Source: Watersipora subatra (taxonomy: Eukaryota > Bryozoa > Gymnolaemata > Cheilostomatida > Watersiporidae). From it: 64,000 bases of DNA. Every line of letters begins with the position of its first letter. The first letter of the stretch is position 1. Positions 1 to 13,551 of the stretch are shown here, one piece after another. Under the pieces are notes generated by a model. That model did not search any database and was not told the origin of the DNA. It saw nothing but the letters and a program-made list of their open reading frames with translations. Position numbers and translations under genes: made by a program. The stretch covers positions 55,167,196 to 55,231,195 of the forward strand of contig NC_088708.1 of assembly GCF_963576615.1 (NCBI RefSeq), written 5' to 3'.

Positions 1-3000
1 AGGAAGCAAATTAATTATTCCTATTACTCATGCAACCACAAGTAAAGCTAAAAAAGTTATTAAACCTCTTTCACATACTTCAAGGAGGTAAAGTTAGGCG
101 TGTCTTATTGAGTCATTAAAAGTATCACATGACGTGGTAAGGTACAAGATGGTGTTACAGCTAAAGACATATAAAGCTGCGTTTTACTCTTTAGATCTCT
201 GACAGCTTACAAACAACCAATAGGGTTCAGAGAAAAGGCAAAGCTCATTCTAGAGGTTCCCAGATTTTTTTACTATTACAACTACTTAAATTGTTTTTTG
301 CAAAATAATTCTTTAATAGGTTAAGCTTCAGCTCTGCTCTTCATAACACATTTTGCTCATTTATTAATTTGCATTCTGGTGCCTCTTGTTACATCTGTGT
401 GACAGAAACTAACCGTACTCTGTAGTAATTTGAGTGTTGAACTGGAATCTATTAATTATCATAATATCAACGTTAAGTCCTGAAGCTCTGGTTAGAAATT
501 TGGTTCTTACGGGCACTCCCTTCCATCTTAGACTTGTCAGTCTTCTTGTTTGTATAAGAACATCTCCACAAACCACTTGTACTAGCGAATTATTCCAATT
601 AGGAATCACTTTAAAGTTCAGCCCTTCCCTTTTGAAAATCATTTTGCTAATAACCCGTTAGCATTTGCTAGTTTATCACTGAATATAACTATAAGGAAAT
701 AGTAGAAGTTCTTCTCTTATATAGGTTAAATTGAATTGTTTTTACTTTTGTTTGTATTTAATCTTTGAGACAATACTTTGTTTATGGGAGTATCAGATGT
801 ATAAGGGAGTGGTCAACATTTTGAGAAGTGATTAGGATTTCTGGGCGTATCATCATCTGTCACTAGAGGACAACCACTTGGCATGCATTATGGCAACATT
901 AAGCATGTATGCCTGTAATTATTTTTATTTGGTTAACGGGGAAACATTTTTACTTGGTGGGTTGCTACACACGATGGAATTTAGGGTAGAGCTACTGGCA
1001 GGCTACATAGTTTTGGCGAAGTTGATAGGTTTTTTTATGATAGAAGATCAACATGTCTTCACAGAGCTCACCAAAAATTGGATTGTTTGCATTATTTAAT
1101 ATCTTTGCATGGTCAAACATGTCTACCACCTAGATATTCGAGCTCCTGCACCAATAGATCTACAGTAGTACCTCAATTACCAGAGTTGGCTATAGTTATC
1201 ACAAAGAACCTTTCATCTAACAAGTCTCCGGCCATTCCAGTGATTGGAAAAATCTTAGGTCACTATTAAACTTCAAGACAGCCACTTGAAGAGGTAGAGC
1301 TTTTTTATTATAAAGGTTAAGCATTGCAGATCAATAGGTCCGTGCACGCTGTCACTCAAATCGACGATTAGTTGTGCGATTGACCACATCGATGGGCTGC
1401 TATGACCTCATTTTGCGATGAACGGACAACGTAATCGTTGCTAGCGACAATGAGATGAACTTTCAACATGTTGAACTTTGACACTGATGATCGCAACTTT
1501 TAGCATCTTGATTGGCTGTTTGTTGACTGCATTGGATCTAATTACAACAGTTGTGAAGATTGATGTCAATTATTATTTGTAAACATGGCGAAGAATAACA
1601 TGAATGAATTACATAATCAGATAATTAAAAGATAACAAAAAGACCTGCTATATCTCCAATGTAATTTCATAGTTTTTATTGGTTGTTGATTAGCGGTGAC
1701 CCCCAGCTAATAGCTCATAGTGTGTACACCTTACTTCAAAACAGCTAATCGTTGCAGTCCAACGCACCGCTAAACGTTGATTTGAGCGATAGTGTTCTGA
1801 ATTCTTTATCACAATAGTGTTTGTCTTTGTTTTTTATTTAGTTCAGTTACCAAAGATCTGGTTTTTAATTATCAATATTAATATTATCAATATTTAATTG
1901 TCAATGTAAAGTAAAACTCCTTTGCAGTAGTTAACAACTGTTTGATGAACTGAAGAGCAATAGCTTGTACCATTTTTCCTTCATAAAGACTGAGGAACGA
2001 AGGCTGGAACTCTCTAGGGTATTCATGAAACTTTCCTTTAAAATGACACACTTAGTAATGTGCTAATCCGGCTTACCCTTAAGTGTGGCATGTAGCACCC
2101 GTGAGTTCCTGAACTAATTGTTGTTCTCATTAGCAAAATTTAAAAAATTGGAACATCAGCTGCGCCCTCATTAGCAATTTTGTTCAGACAACTTCATAAG
2201 AACCTGCAAAAAGGGTGTTTCTTATTGCTATCGGCTTTGTTATTTATGTGCAACTGATAGAAGCAATGATTTTTATGTTTATAATATACCTTCCCGCAGC
2301 AGTAGTTGAAGTCTGCTAGTTTGAAAGGTCACTGCTATTCCAGACCTCTGGTTTGACCAATCGCTCTGATGCATCTCACTCAATCGCAATGACAGACATC
2401 CATTTTGGCTTAGTAGGAATCTCCCCTCTTTTAACCCCGGCACAATTTTATTCTCTACTGTCTCATCATAAGTATACTAGTCACGAGAAGATTGATACTC
2501 GAGAGAACTCAAAAGTTATGTCTGGGCCATGTCTATGATGTCTAACAATAAGTAAGCAGCTCAGTAGATGAATCCATAATCATCTTATACCACCACATTT
2601 GCATAGAAATGCTTAATTACTCTAGTCATAGTATTCTGCCCTATTGTTTTTTCTCTTTTGGTTACACTCTCTCTTGATTAAAACCATATTACCGTGAGCC
2701 CTTTTTTGCCAGCACGTGTACCGATCTCAACGGTTTCTAAATATAAATTGTTCATCGCAGTTAGGAGTGACTAATTGCTTCATTTTTCTGTAATCTACCA
2801 ATGATTCGAATGCTGTTTTTATAATAAAACTACGCCTTTTGTGCCCTTGAATGTCCAAAATCGTCACACGTGATCGACCAGTTTGGTTTGTAAGATTTTG
2901 TTTCAGGTAACCTCTGTTGATGAGGTGTTTTTAGTTACAGAATCTCAGATCTACATCTCTGCAATAGATGATGAAAACCTTGTAGGCTACATAGTAAAGC

Positions 3001-3540
3001 TCCATTCAATTACTAGCTGAACATCAGCATTCTAAACCAGCAGGTGCATTCAAAGTTGTTAAGTTGTTCTTTAGATTATTTGTTTAGTATGTCAAAGTTA
3101 AACAGCGAATGATTATTTAAGACACTGGGAGGTTGCAAACAGTCTCATCAAAGGAATTCTCAAACTAAATACCTCGAGAAGTTAAAGGCTGACCACTAAA
3201 TATGCATAAATGTGTATTTGAGAGAAAAAGTTTGTGGTTGTTCAGTCAACTAACCGGAGAAACCATCATCTATCATTACAAGGAATTGTTGTTGAAAGGT
3301 TCCTGGCGAATGACAAGTGATTTGCACTGCCGGCCTAATCGTGAACAGCTACTATATGGGTGGATCAGTGAATCATTTTGTATATCAGGCAATGCAAAGT
3401 TTCTTGATAACATATGCAACTAGCATTAGGCTTGACTTGCTATGTTACTATGTCCCCTTGTCCTTTACTTTGAGTTGCTATGTCCCCTTGTCCTTTACTT
3501 TGGGTTACTATGTCTCTCGATTCAGTGGATGCATTTGCTT
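1..3540. other. no recognisable gene
   Basis: AT-rich sequence with only short open frames (under 80 codons) until about 3.3 kb. None shows a recognisable domain or a set of phase-matched splice sites. Around 1,320-1,800 the sequence is less AT-rich and may be an old dispersed repeat, but I could not find its partner here. Confidence 0.5.
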
Positions 3541-3604
3541 GCTGATCGGATCGACACCTCAAAGGTATCGACATTTAATTAACGATGAACTAACACAAAA
3601 TTAT

Positions 3605-3970
3605 CGGAAAGTATCGGTATTTTTCTATCATACGCGATTGTTTGAGGTGGTCTGGCTGCCAAGTTGTTTCAAGATTAAAATCAACAAAGTTTCCTCACAG
3701 TTAAAACACTCAGAAGAAACATACGTGCGAAATGACATCACTAATTGCTATCGCTGATACCCGTTGATACCCTTCAACTTGTAGTGTTGTGCGTCTTCGT
3801 TCTCTCGGTTTCTCTGCAACTATAGGAATCATACTTGCACTTTTGCTTGATGTAAATGTTTTAACCACAATCAAGTTTTGTTGATTTTAATCTTGAAACA
3901 TCCTGGCAGTCAGATGACCTCAAACATCAAAAACAATCGCAAATGATAGAAAAATACCGATACCTTGTGA
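3605..3970. mobile_element. foldback / long-TIR element
   Basis: Two inverted arms of about 105 bp, roughly 3,605-3,712 and 3,857-3,970, are imperfect reverse complements. Shared blocks include the GTATCGGTATTTTTCTATCA stretch and the segment around TTTCAAGATTAAAATCAACA. About 145 bp separate the arms. This is the structure of a non-autonomous inverted-repeat transposon; no transposase is present and I could not define target-site duplications. Confidence 0.6.
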
Positions 3971-4128
3971 TAAAACCTAATAAAATTTTGTGCAGGTTCA
4001 TTTGTAAATAGCCTGCAATCGGCACTTGCACAGTATTTACATATTTTCATTTTTTTAAATAGTTTTTACTTATCTGCTTGACTAAACCTTAAGCATTCAG
4101 GACCTGCTAAGACTTTTAGGACTTGACT

Positions 4129-4159
4129 CTGCAGCAACATGATCTGTTGCTGCAGAGAA
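4129..4159. repeat. short stem-loop
   Basis: CTCTGCAGCAACA is followed after five bases by its exact reverse complement, giving a 13-bp stem. It may be chance or a small structured repeat; no function is assigned. Confidence 0.4.
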
Positions 4160-4639
4160 TTGTTAGGCAAGATTTCCTCATCATTTTGCTCTTTTTAGAA
4201 TTGTATTACTATGGCGTTAGTGATTACTGGCAGCAGTGCTTACTGGCATAGTTCGTAACTTTGTACTGATGACAACAACGGATCGATCGTTGTCATGAGT
4301 TTATAGCTACTAGCAGGTGTCACATGACAGATAGGAATGCTAGTAACTCTTGCTGATATCTACTTGTGTCTAGCAACAATGCTCGCTTTGCTTTTTTGAT
4401 AGCTCTAGTAAAGATAGTGTCAAACACAAAGGATTTTTGTTAAGCAGTATTTTTGTTGCTCAAGAAAACTTCAGCCGTAGTTTATGTTGTGACAGTTGCG
4501 AAAAATGATGAATATAAACATTTGTAAGTGATCATATGCTAGTTGAGTCGATATAGCTGAACTGAATTAATACGACCTAGTATAGTTCTATGCCTTAGTA
4601 GCAATCTAATTGTGTGATTGTACCCTAGTAAGTATTTCC

Positions 4640-5420
4640 AACATGTTGAGTTGGAAATGCATTTCCCTCTCGTTTAGTCATTCTACCTTAGTTGAGTCAT
4701 TCCCCTTGTTGAGCCATTGTACTTTCGTTGAGTGATTTTACTCTTGTTGAGTAATTCTACCCTCTTTGAGTGGTTCTACCCCGTTTAATCGTTCAAACCG
4801 CGTGGAATTGTTTCCCTCATTGGGTCATTCCATCTTGTTGAGTCATTTCCGTTGGTTGTGTCATGACCCCTCATGGAGTCATTCCGCCCTCATTCATTCA
4901 TTCTGCCTACGTTCAGTCATTCTACCCTCATTGTGTTGCTGTACCCCATTGTGTTGCTGTACCCTTATGGAGTTATTCTACCCTAGTTGCGATCGTATTC
5001 TAATTGAGTCACTTGGCCTAGTAGAGTTGTTCTACAGTCGCTGAGTCGCTCACACCATGTACAGTGTCTGTAACCTTGTTTAATCATGCTACTCTAATTA
5101 TTGTTATTATTCCCTTTCTAGTTGAGTCAGAAAGTTTTAGTTAAATTGTTACACTTTCCCTGCGTCATTGCACCCTAGCGGAGTGATTGTAGGCCACCTA
5201 GTTTAGTCATTTTATCTTAGTTGAGTCATGATATCTTAGATGAGTCATTCTGCCCTAGTTGGTTCTCTCTACCCTCATTGAGTTGCTGCACCCTCATTGA
5301 CTCATTGTACGCCGGGTGAATCATTGCATGCTAGTTAAGTCATTGTATGCTAGTTAAGTCACTTTAACCAGTTGAGTCTGCTCACCTTAGTTTATCTATT
5401 ATACCTTATTTAGATCATGG
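4640..5420 (+). repeat. degenerate minisatellite, roughly 22-24 bp unit
   Basis: Dozens of diverged copies of a motif like GTTGAGTCATTCTACCCTA run through this stretch. Unit length and sequence vary, which suggests an old tandem array. The open frame across part of it is a by-product of the repeat. Confidence 0.75.
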
Positions 5421-5429
5421 TGTTCACCA

Positions 5430-6480
5430 ACCTGCTAGCTAAAAATAGACAAGGCTGATAAGGCTCCTACTTCCCTAGTAGAGCATCTTCAGTGGTACTA
5501 AACCTTGACATGTGGTCAATAGATTCACCATATTTCTGGTGTCTATGATTAGTATAGAAAATAGTTACGGCTAGTTTTCAGCAATACTTACCAGTTCTAG
5601 TTGCAGCTTGTGGTTATTGGGTGGATAGTAGAATCAGCAGAACAGTTCAATTCAACCCTTAGTTTTACTCTATTTGACCTAGCAGTTTTATGAAGTACAT
5701 TAGTGTCACAGTTATTACACAGCTATCAAGATATCGTTGATGGAGTTTTATTGGCTGTTCTTTATCAGCTGATGGCTGTGTGACAATCAGGCTTTTTAGC
5801 ATTTCATATTCCGTTTATCAAAGAAGTTTCTGCTATGTGAACGAGTTTCTAGGATTTGTTAAAATCCCATAAATGCTTCACAGACGGGCTTTGAGGACAC
5901 TGACCCTAGAAAACACCATTAATCGGCTTCCATTGACGCCCATATGAACATGATTATTGATTTTCTCTTTCATTACAGTCAAAACTTATCATTCGGGTTA
6001 ATCCTTTCCGAGATTGCCTTCATATGCCAAAATGGTCATATGTTGGAGACAATATTCTCAATATTTCATTTACTTCATTCAAAAAGTAGGCCTATTGATG
6101 AACATGTCAGGTGATAGTATGGCGATTTGGTAGTCGCTAGACTTTAACAACTAAACCGTTCACAACCAGGAAGGCTTGTAACTTTACCGATGTGTGTGGG
6201 TATTTTATTTTGCTATTTCACTAACATCGCGTCACCGACACCCCTCCACAATGTGAAGTCTAAAACTGCATAGCATGCTATTACATATCATACTAATGTA
6301 AAATCACACATGTAAAACTTTTAAAAAACATTCCATACAAGCGAAAATGTAAACCAATGTATGCATTTAAAAATATAATAAAATATTAAGAGGCATATTG
6401 ATTACTAACTCCTATTGTTATTAACTACTTTGCTATTAACTCTTGACTATCAAATTGACTTTTAAATAGAGTTATAAAAA
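5430..6480 (+). repeat. about 1.05 kb dispersed repeat, copy A (intact)
   Basis: This stretch recurs in pieces at 14,912-15,297 and 16,580-17,960. Shared landmarks are a start near AACCTGCTAG, the block around GGTGGATAGTAGAATCAGCA, and the block around TTTGGTAGTCGCTAGACTTT. Copy A is the uninterrupted form. It encodes no visible protein, so it is a non-autonomous element or part of a larger unrecognised one. Confidence 0.75.
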
Positions 6481-7931
6481 GAAAATATGCCTTCAAATTT
6501 AGAATGAAATGAAAAACTTAAAATTTCAACAAATTGAAACACAGGTTACAACATCATCGTAGGTAAATCACAAGCAATAGATATCAGCTGGTAGAGACAT
6601 GTATCAGCTTCCCTGCATGTGCATATTTATTTATGATCTACAACAAGTTGGAGGTAAGTTAACAAATTTCTTTACCTGAGTTAATTTCCGAATGAGTTAA
6701 TTTTGTTTCGCCCGAAGGAGAGTGCAAAATATAGGCGACATTCGATTCGCCAATGAAAGTGTTAAACTTATTTTTTCAATATTTGGATAGGGTGTTTGAA
6801 AAATACAACGCCACCCTTTAATTAAACATCACTACTAATGAAACGGCATTCTAAGGAAAGGGTTGAAAACTGGAGCGCCATGGCATTCAAATGAAGGTTG
6901 ACGGTATTCATGTGTCTGCTTCTATGTTTGGCTGTTTCATCATTTTATTATTCCATCCAGCCTTTGCATGTTCTCTAGTTTCAGGCTTTATCTTTTTTGT
7001 GTCAGATAAAAATACTAACTGAACTGCTTGGAGGAGTTTCTAAATCTCAAAATGATTGATCATGTTTTACAATTTTTTTGCTTTTTAATTCCACGAAAGA
7101 CATGAATCGTCTTCTTCCTTTTTTTGCTGTTGCTAGCATACTAGTGCTCTCACCCTTTCCTTGTGATCCGTGAGATTACAAACTAAAAAAGATGAAATGC
7201 GTAGTATCGAACCAGACTATGTGAAGGAGAGCCGTGTACATATGTACTGATTTACAGAACATCAATCTTTTAAGAAATTTCAGACATGTGAAAGAAAATA
7301 GTCTGAGTGCACAGCAAGTACCTATTATACCTGCTAGAACTTTATTTGTGTTGCATGTTGAAAACTGTATGTTGAAATGATCATAAGTCAAGGTTTTACT
7401 GTACTTTCTAAAAGGACCCATGAAAGTGAATTTGCATGAACTGATTCAGAGAGATAACATTTTTTCTAATTAAATAACAGTTAGTGTATGGTTCACTTGT
7501 TTTTCCGAGATTTTGTAGGCAGTTTGTTTGGTTTTAGTGCCTGCCAAATGATAATTTAATATGGGTAGCCTCATTGAATTGAAATGGTCAAAAATCAGTT
7601 ACATATTCAAATTAATGAATTCATGAATACAAATGTTCTCATAATTGAGAAATCCATCATTTCAAATGCATTAACAGTCAGCATTACCTGTTTTAGTACC
7701 CTGGTAGTTTCGTGTGCCGTGAGAGATCGTCAGGTGGAATAACTATATGTACAATTATTCTGGACTGCCAGGAGGCAGTCTATTGGCACTGGTGGCAGTC
7801 TACCGTGCTGAAAGTCCCGAGATCGAATTCTTTAGGATGCAATATTGTTTTAAGCTTATATCCACGGCTTTGGATAAACTGACACTGCACCTATTATAGT
7901 AAATACTATATTAAGATTATATTATATTATT
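6481..7931. other. no recognisable gene
   Basis: AT-rich sequence without supported coding potential. The longest open frame here is 81 codons, lacks a recognisable domain and has no phase-matched partner exons. Confidence 0.5.
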
Positions 7932-8005
7932 ATAGAGGTGATTCGCTGTGCCGTGTTGAGCAGACTTTACTATATAGACTTCACGGCACAGCGAATCACC
8001 TCTAT
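7932..8005. repeat. 24-bp perfect stem with 26-nt loop
   Basis: Positions 7932-7955 and 7982-8005 are exact reverse complements separated by 26 nt. The arm is GC-richer than its surroundings. The size suits a small hairpin element or a pre-miRNA-like hairpin, but perfect pairing along the whole arm is more typical of a miniature inverted-repeat element. Confidence 0.8.
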
Positions 8006-8739
8006 CACAGATTAATTGTTACCGATTACCACAAAGTCTGTTAGTATGGCTCACTGAGTAGAGATGGCAAAATTGCTGACAGTGTATAAGTCTATGTATT
8101 TGATGCAGCGATTGTAGGTAAATTTATTTGATTATGTACTCATTGAATAATATTTCACCCTACTAGTCATAATAGCTTTTTGTACAACTACCATTTTCAT
8201 ATAATTACGAACTATTATAAACGGTCAGTTATGAACAATGTGAGAGTAGAGCTCTCCCACTAAGTCAAATATTTTTGGTTGCGTAATACTAAGATATTAT
8301 AATACTTTCTTGTGGTAGTGTTAAGCCTGCCGTTTAGCTATTACATCATTTTATTGCATAATAAACCTTTGATATATTTTTCTATGATACATGCTCAAAT
8401 ATTACGTAAAAAAGGTAGAATTTCCCATTTTAGCTGATTAAGGTTTTGCGATGCATGCTGTTATGAACTATGTATTGGGAAGACAACTGCGCAAGTTGTA
8501 GTTAACAGTGTTTCAGCTTACTGCCATATACTACCAGATCTACCAATTCTATATGCATTTAGTTATCAAATATATCAGATGATAAAAAATTGTCTTAAAA
8601 TTTACAACGCAAACATAATTTCTCCCAAGTGAACCCATCGGCAGCATATTGTAACTTGATAAAGGCTCTGTTGATGGTTGGTACAGTCTGCGAGGCTCAT
8701 GGAATGCTATGCCAACGACTTTCAGATTTCCCAACTTTT

Positions 8740-9175
8740 GAGTCCATTGTGCATTATATCAAAGGATTCTAGGTCTGTGAGGCTTTAAGTCAATGGGTCT
8801 CTAGATGTTTGAAGCTCTTGATCTATGACGGTTTGCTGCTCTATGTTTAGGGGATTTAACAGTTTAGATTCCAGGGTTTGTCTATTGGGCTATAGGATAT
8901 TAGGTTATGCTTTAGGGCTCTATATTTAGGGAATGCTATGTCAATGGAGTTCTCAGACCCTAAGGTTCTAAGATTACAGAACTATAGGTCTATGCGAAAT
9001 TACAGCTCAAAGTTTGAAGAACTTTAATGTTCAATGGCTATATGTCAATTAGGATTTATGTCTATGAGGCTCTTGGTGTATGAGGCTTTAAGTCTCTGTG
9101 TCTTAACCTCTCTTTGTAAATACTGCTGTAGGTCATCGAGACTTTAGATCTATGTGGCTATAGTGTCAGAAGTGT
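8740..9175 (+). repeat. degenerate tandem array
   Basis: Loose repetition of motifs such as GGTCTATGAGGCTTTA, with units near 20-30 bp and many substitutions. It appears to be a decayed minisatellite; no gene is supported here. Confidence 0.5.
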
Positions 9176-10726
9176 TACCCCTTAGAATGAGCCCTTAATG
9201 TGATCCACGCATGAGAGGAAAAAAATTCTAGAAATTTTCAAGTTGACATTTGACACCAGTTTTTGGTCAGAGTTGCCAATTTCTATTTACGGTCTATACA
9301 GTATGTAGGAACCATTCCAATTATGGTGGCAACATAGCAGTGTCCTTGCCCACAGCAGATCTTGTATATGTCCTTGGGCTATATTTAGTCCTTTTGGCTT
9401 ATCTATGGTTTGTTTAGCTGATCAGAATTAGGATGCTGATGTCTTTAAACAAGTTGCAAAAAGAACTTGTTCTGCGTAAGCCGGCAACATTCCGCAGGTT
9501 TGCCTTTTCATTTGCCATTATTACTGTATGTACTTTTTTTAGCATCGATCATGCTTGGTTAATGTAATATCCTACATTTGCTCCAGTTAATGAAATTCAA
9601 ACGAGATAACAGTTCAGCGGTTTTGGTGTTTCATAGCCAAATATCGGTAAAGAAAGGTTGATGGTGTGTAGAATAGCCTGTAATAACACAATCAGATTAT
9701 AACTGCTCAATTCTGTGCGTATAATAGAACATTTATAGCAAACATCTCTATTTTTTACTTGCTGTTGTGTAAGATTCTTTTCACATAAGACATCTGAAAA
9801 CTGTTAGTAGATTATTTGGGATTTTTATAATTTGGTGTTAAGAGTATGACTACTGTTATTTGTTCATAAGTAAATCTAATATACATCAGTAACTCTGTAT
9901 CAACCTGATCCTTCAGAGCCCCACCCATAGGAAGCGCTAGGAACATTACCAGTATACTCGACAGACCCTTCATAGCACACTTAGGCAGTAGTTCTGATTG
10001 TATTAGAACATATCAGACACAATCATACATTACTAGTTAAAATATTAAGAAATGTCATAATCTTCAGCTTGATATTTAAGAAAGGAGCAGACAACTCTCT
10101 CATCTACATTAACTGTTATATCACACGTATTATGACATTGTAATAATGTTCTAGACTTGTTAAGATTTTTCTCTGTTGGATTATCAAGTTGGTTATGTCA
10201 TTCTTAATGTAATATGTATTTAGAAGTGCAACATAGGCTACTTAACGTAACTAACTTTATGCAGTTTTAAAATAATACTGCTATAATAAAAATTAACTGT
10301 CAACAGTTAAAATTAATAACAGTTATTGTTTACTTTATTATCATGTTAGTATGAGTTTTATGTAAAATTGTAATAAATGCAATTAGTTGTTAAACTTTAG
10401 TCATTTATATGTTTGATGCATTTATAATAATAAAATGTTTAAAACAAAGCAGCTTTACTTTATTTTGTAAAATGCTCCATGGTTTGGGCAAACTTTTGGT
10501 AGGTCAGTTAAAATATGAGCTCTTCAAACGCATTAGGTCGGTTGCCTTGTGACCATCGCTTAAGAGAGCATGTGCTCAGCAAGAACTACGACTCTATCTG
10601 ATGGAACTAATTATCTCAAGCTTTAGGTGAGGTTAGTCATTAATTCTTAGGAAATCAGTGAATCTCAACAACTTTTGTTCTTTTTATTGTTATCATCCCA
10701 CGACCAAACGACCGGATGCGAAGTTT
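9176..10726. other. no recognisable gene
   Basis: AT-rich non-coding sequence. No open frame with a recognised domain and no clear repeat partner within the window. Confidence 0.45.
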
Positions 10727-11134
10727 GAGAGTTTTTATGATAAATGCATGTGCATGCACACAACTTACGAAAATTATTCTTCAACAACGAGATGAACCCT
10801 TGTTTTGAAATCTCATCAACACATTTAACCATCGTTTTGTAGAGTCGGTAAAGTATAATAACGATACAAGACACATTTAAGCCTATTCAAATATGTTACC
10901 AAGTTTTTGTATACTGTCGGCATTATCTTAAAACTTACCCATCTGATCGGATTATACACAAATAGACAGATTATTTTGAACGAAAATCGCCACAAAACTC
11001 TTGAAAAGCTTGAATCAATAAAAGTTAATACCGGCCTACGATACACCAATAAAGCCGTGCGACAGATAGTAGAACTATTTAGCAGTGCGTATTTCACGAG
11101 AAAACCGTGCTCATTTCATCAGTCTATGGCATTT
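10727..11134 (+). repeat. dispersed repeat, copy 1
   Basis: This block matches 58,617-59,030 in reverse orientation. Shared segments include CTTACCCATCTGATCGGATT and the stretch around AATAGACAGATTA. The overlapping open frames on both strands are not conserved between the copies, so I treat it as a non-coding or decayed transposon family. Confidence 0.7.
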
Positions 11135-11353
11135 TTTACTTGTAATTGAATTTATTCGAAGGTTTCTGTAATAAACGTAGACCGTTTGAGGCGTAGACTG
11201 AATTACATGTACGAAATTCTGGTACACAGTTTATCAGCCTGTGTTTTTTGTCCAATACCGAAGGTTTCACTATTTAACACGTTAGCCGAAATTCTTTACA
11301 ACTTATGTACAAGCTAGGGCCCAACTACAACGCCTCTTTATGACGAGAACATT

Positions 11354-12050
11354 TTTTATTTTGCTGCAGTTTGCATGAAACTTTCAGACGCGTGAATGCT
11401 CATACTCGCTTTCTGCTTAAGATCGCTTATCAAAACCATTCTACATTCAACGCAACCAACTTTCAAACTGTGTATAGTACACAATAGTTTGCCATTTTAC
11501 TTATAATTTTGCATTTCAGAGTTATAATAACCATATTTCTTTATTTTTGTTAAATTACATACATTACAGTAGATTAGGCCTACAGCTTTATAACACTTTT
11601 ATAACAGCTTTTATTTTGCTGCAGTTTGCAGAAATCTTCCAGACGTGTGAAAGCTCATAGGTTTTCTATTATTACTGTATTACTATATTAATAAAATTGG
11701 TTATTCTAATAATATCAGTGCATTTTACCTCTAATATTGGCTAATATTGCATTTCTCCTATTGCAGGGGAGAGATATAAACATATAATATTTTCCTTTCA
11801 TTGTTGCTGTTTGTCATGACCAAACACTTTTTAAATAAATTTTCTAAAAATCTATATAAATACCACAGCTTCTCGATACTGTTAACTATGACGTTTTGAA
11901 ATGTAAACAAAATTGTGCATTGGTTTTCTATTATTACTCTATTATTAATATTGATTATTTTAATAATATCAGTGCATTTTACTTCTAATATTGGTCAATA
12001 TTGCATTTCTCCTATTGCAGGAGGAAATATAAACATCTTTTCCTTTCATC
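11354..12050 (+). repeat. two nested direct duplications
   Basis: A block beginning TTTTGCTGCAGTTTGCA occurs near 11,356 and again near 11,615. The next block, around ATTTCTCCTATTGCAGG, occurs near 11,752 and 12,004. The offset is about 255 bp in both cases, so one tandem duplication of roughly 255 bp with later divergence explains the pair. Confidence 0.65.
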
Positions 12051-12254
12051 ATTGCCGTTTGTTGTATATAATAACACCCACACCCAGTACATTACAGCTA
12101 CCATTGCAGTTATCCTATTTGACTGCTAATATTGCATTTCTCAACCATCAGTACCCTTTCTTTTTTTCCAATATCACTTTGGTCGTGGGTTGTATGACAG
12201 GAGAATTTTTAGTATTAATATAAGTTCCACGTGAAATTAAATGAAAGCAATTAC

Positions 12255-13141
12255 AGTAGACACTCCTACAATGTAAATAATACTCCAGGAATGTTTACGT
12301 TACAGGGATTTTACATTATACGAACAGTAAAATACATATAAATTGCCTAATCCGTTCCAATATCTTTTTAAAACTCACCGCTTTGGCCATACAAAAATTA
12401 AAAAAACTAAACGTAATTTTTTAATTTGTTGGCCATATTGTAACTGTAATATTATTAGTTTGCATAAACAACTTGTCTCTTTTTTTGATCAATATCACTG
12501 ATTTTATAGACAAAGATTGCTGCAATTTTACAATAAGTTGATGGGGAACGCGCATATTTGACGTCCATTCACAATGATTTGTTTATTTTTTCTAGACAGC
12601 AAAGTCTATTGTGAAAAGTGAAACTAGTAATAAATATTTTATGCGTCTACAATAAAGCAAAACAGAGATATATTTTACTATAAAAAGAGCGGTGTCTACC
12701 TGTCCGTCGTCTATCTGTATTCAGGGGTCAAGGTTAGGATAAAAGATTACTGTCGGCAATACTCCCAACTCGTGACATTTAGATTGGTAGACGGAAGCTA
12801 TAACACCTGCACCAATAGATCGCCTTTAAGTATTTGTTCATGATGGAGCAGCTACCTACAGTATTTTCTGTCTTGTCGACACATCCGACGATCTTTCACA
12901 ACAAATTGAAACGCCATTAAAATTGTATACATAATAGATGTAACACTATACTTACGACAATTTTTCTCACAAGCGCGGCGAACTATGTTACTATTCAAAT
13001 CAAATTTGTGAAGTTGCCCCCACTTGACACTTTAAGCTATATGAAACTTTTTACTTAGTACGAAGCAAAGACTTTGCATAAATTCTTTTACGTTATATGA
13101 AAATTACATGATAGGAGGTATGCGTTATACTAGTGTCTACT
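12255..13141. mobile_element. TIR element (Tc1/mariner or pogo-like MITE candidate)
   Basis: The ends carry the inverted repeat AGTAGACACT / AGTGTCTACT, about 880 bp apart. The sub-terminal sequence is partly inverted-repetitive as well, for example the ACGTTA and CATGTAA-type blocks. There is no transposase frame, so the element would be non-autonomous. The family is inferred from the TIR only. Confidence 0.5.
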
Positions 13142-13551
13142 ACATTAGCATACATAAATTATTATGTAGGACTGATGAATGGTTTTAGTATGTTTTAAAT
13201 AGACTGCTCTAACCATAGATTTGTAGTTCTTATTCCATTGACTTTATCACAATGAGGATTTTTTGTAAAAGCTTATATGTAATATTTATTAACTATAATG
13301 ATATTATGGTATTCATAGAATTAAGAAACATTGTGATATCACAAAACTAAAGTAGTAAATTAAAATCATATATAATGAATACTGGTGCAATAAAGTTGTT
13401 GTTCAGGGAATCCTAAACGTTGATCGCTAAGAGTTCAAAACTTCACTAGAAGATTGTATAATTAGCTTGTAATATATATATTCAATGAATCGTCCAGCTG
13501 TTGGAAACCACCACCTTGGAACATCACTTGAAACATATTTAAATTTTTTAT
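13142..13551. other. 3' flank of the oxidoreductase gene
   Basis: AT-rich sequence directly downstream of the minus-strand oxidoreductase. On the minus strand the stop codon sits inside TAAATAAAA, so an AATAAA polyadenylation hexamer overlaps it; whether it is used is unknown. Confidence 0.4.

Noticed and set aside
10665..11149. Overlapping open frames on both strands, considered as a small gene
   Set aside because: The block is a dispersed repeat (also at 58.6-59.0 kb) and the frames are not kept between copies.
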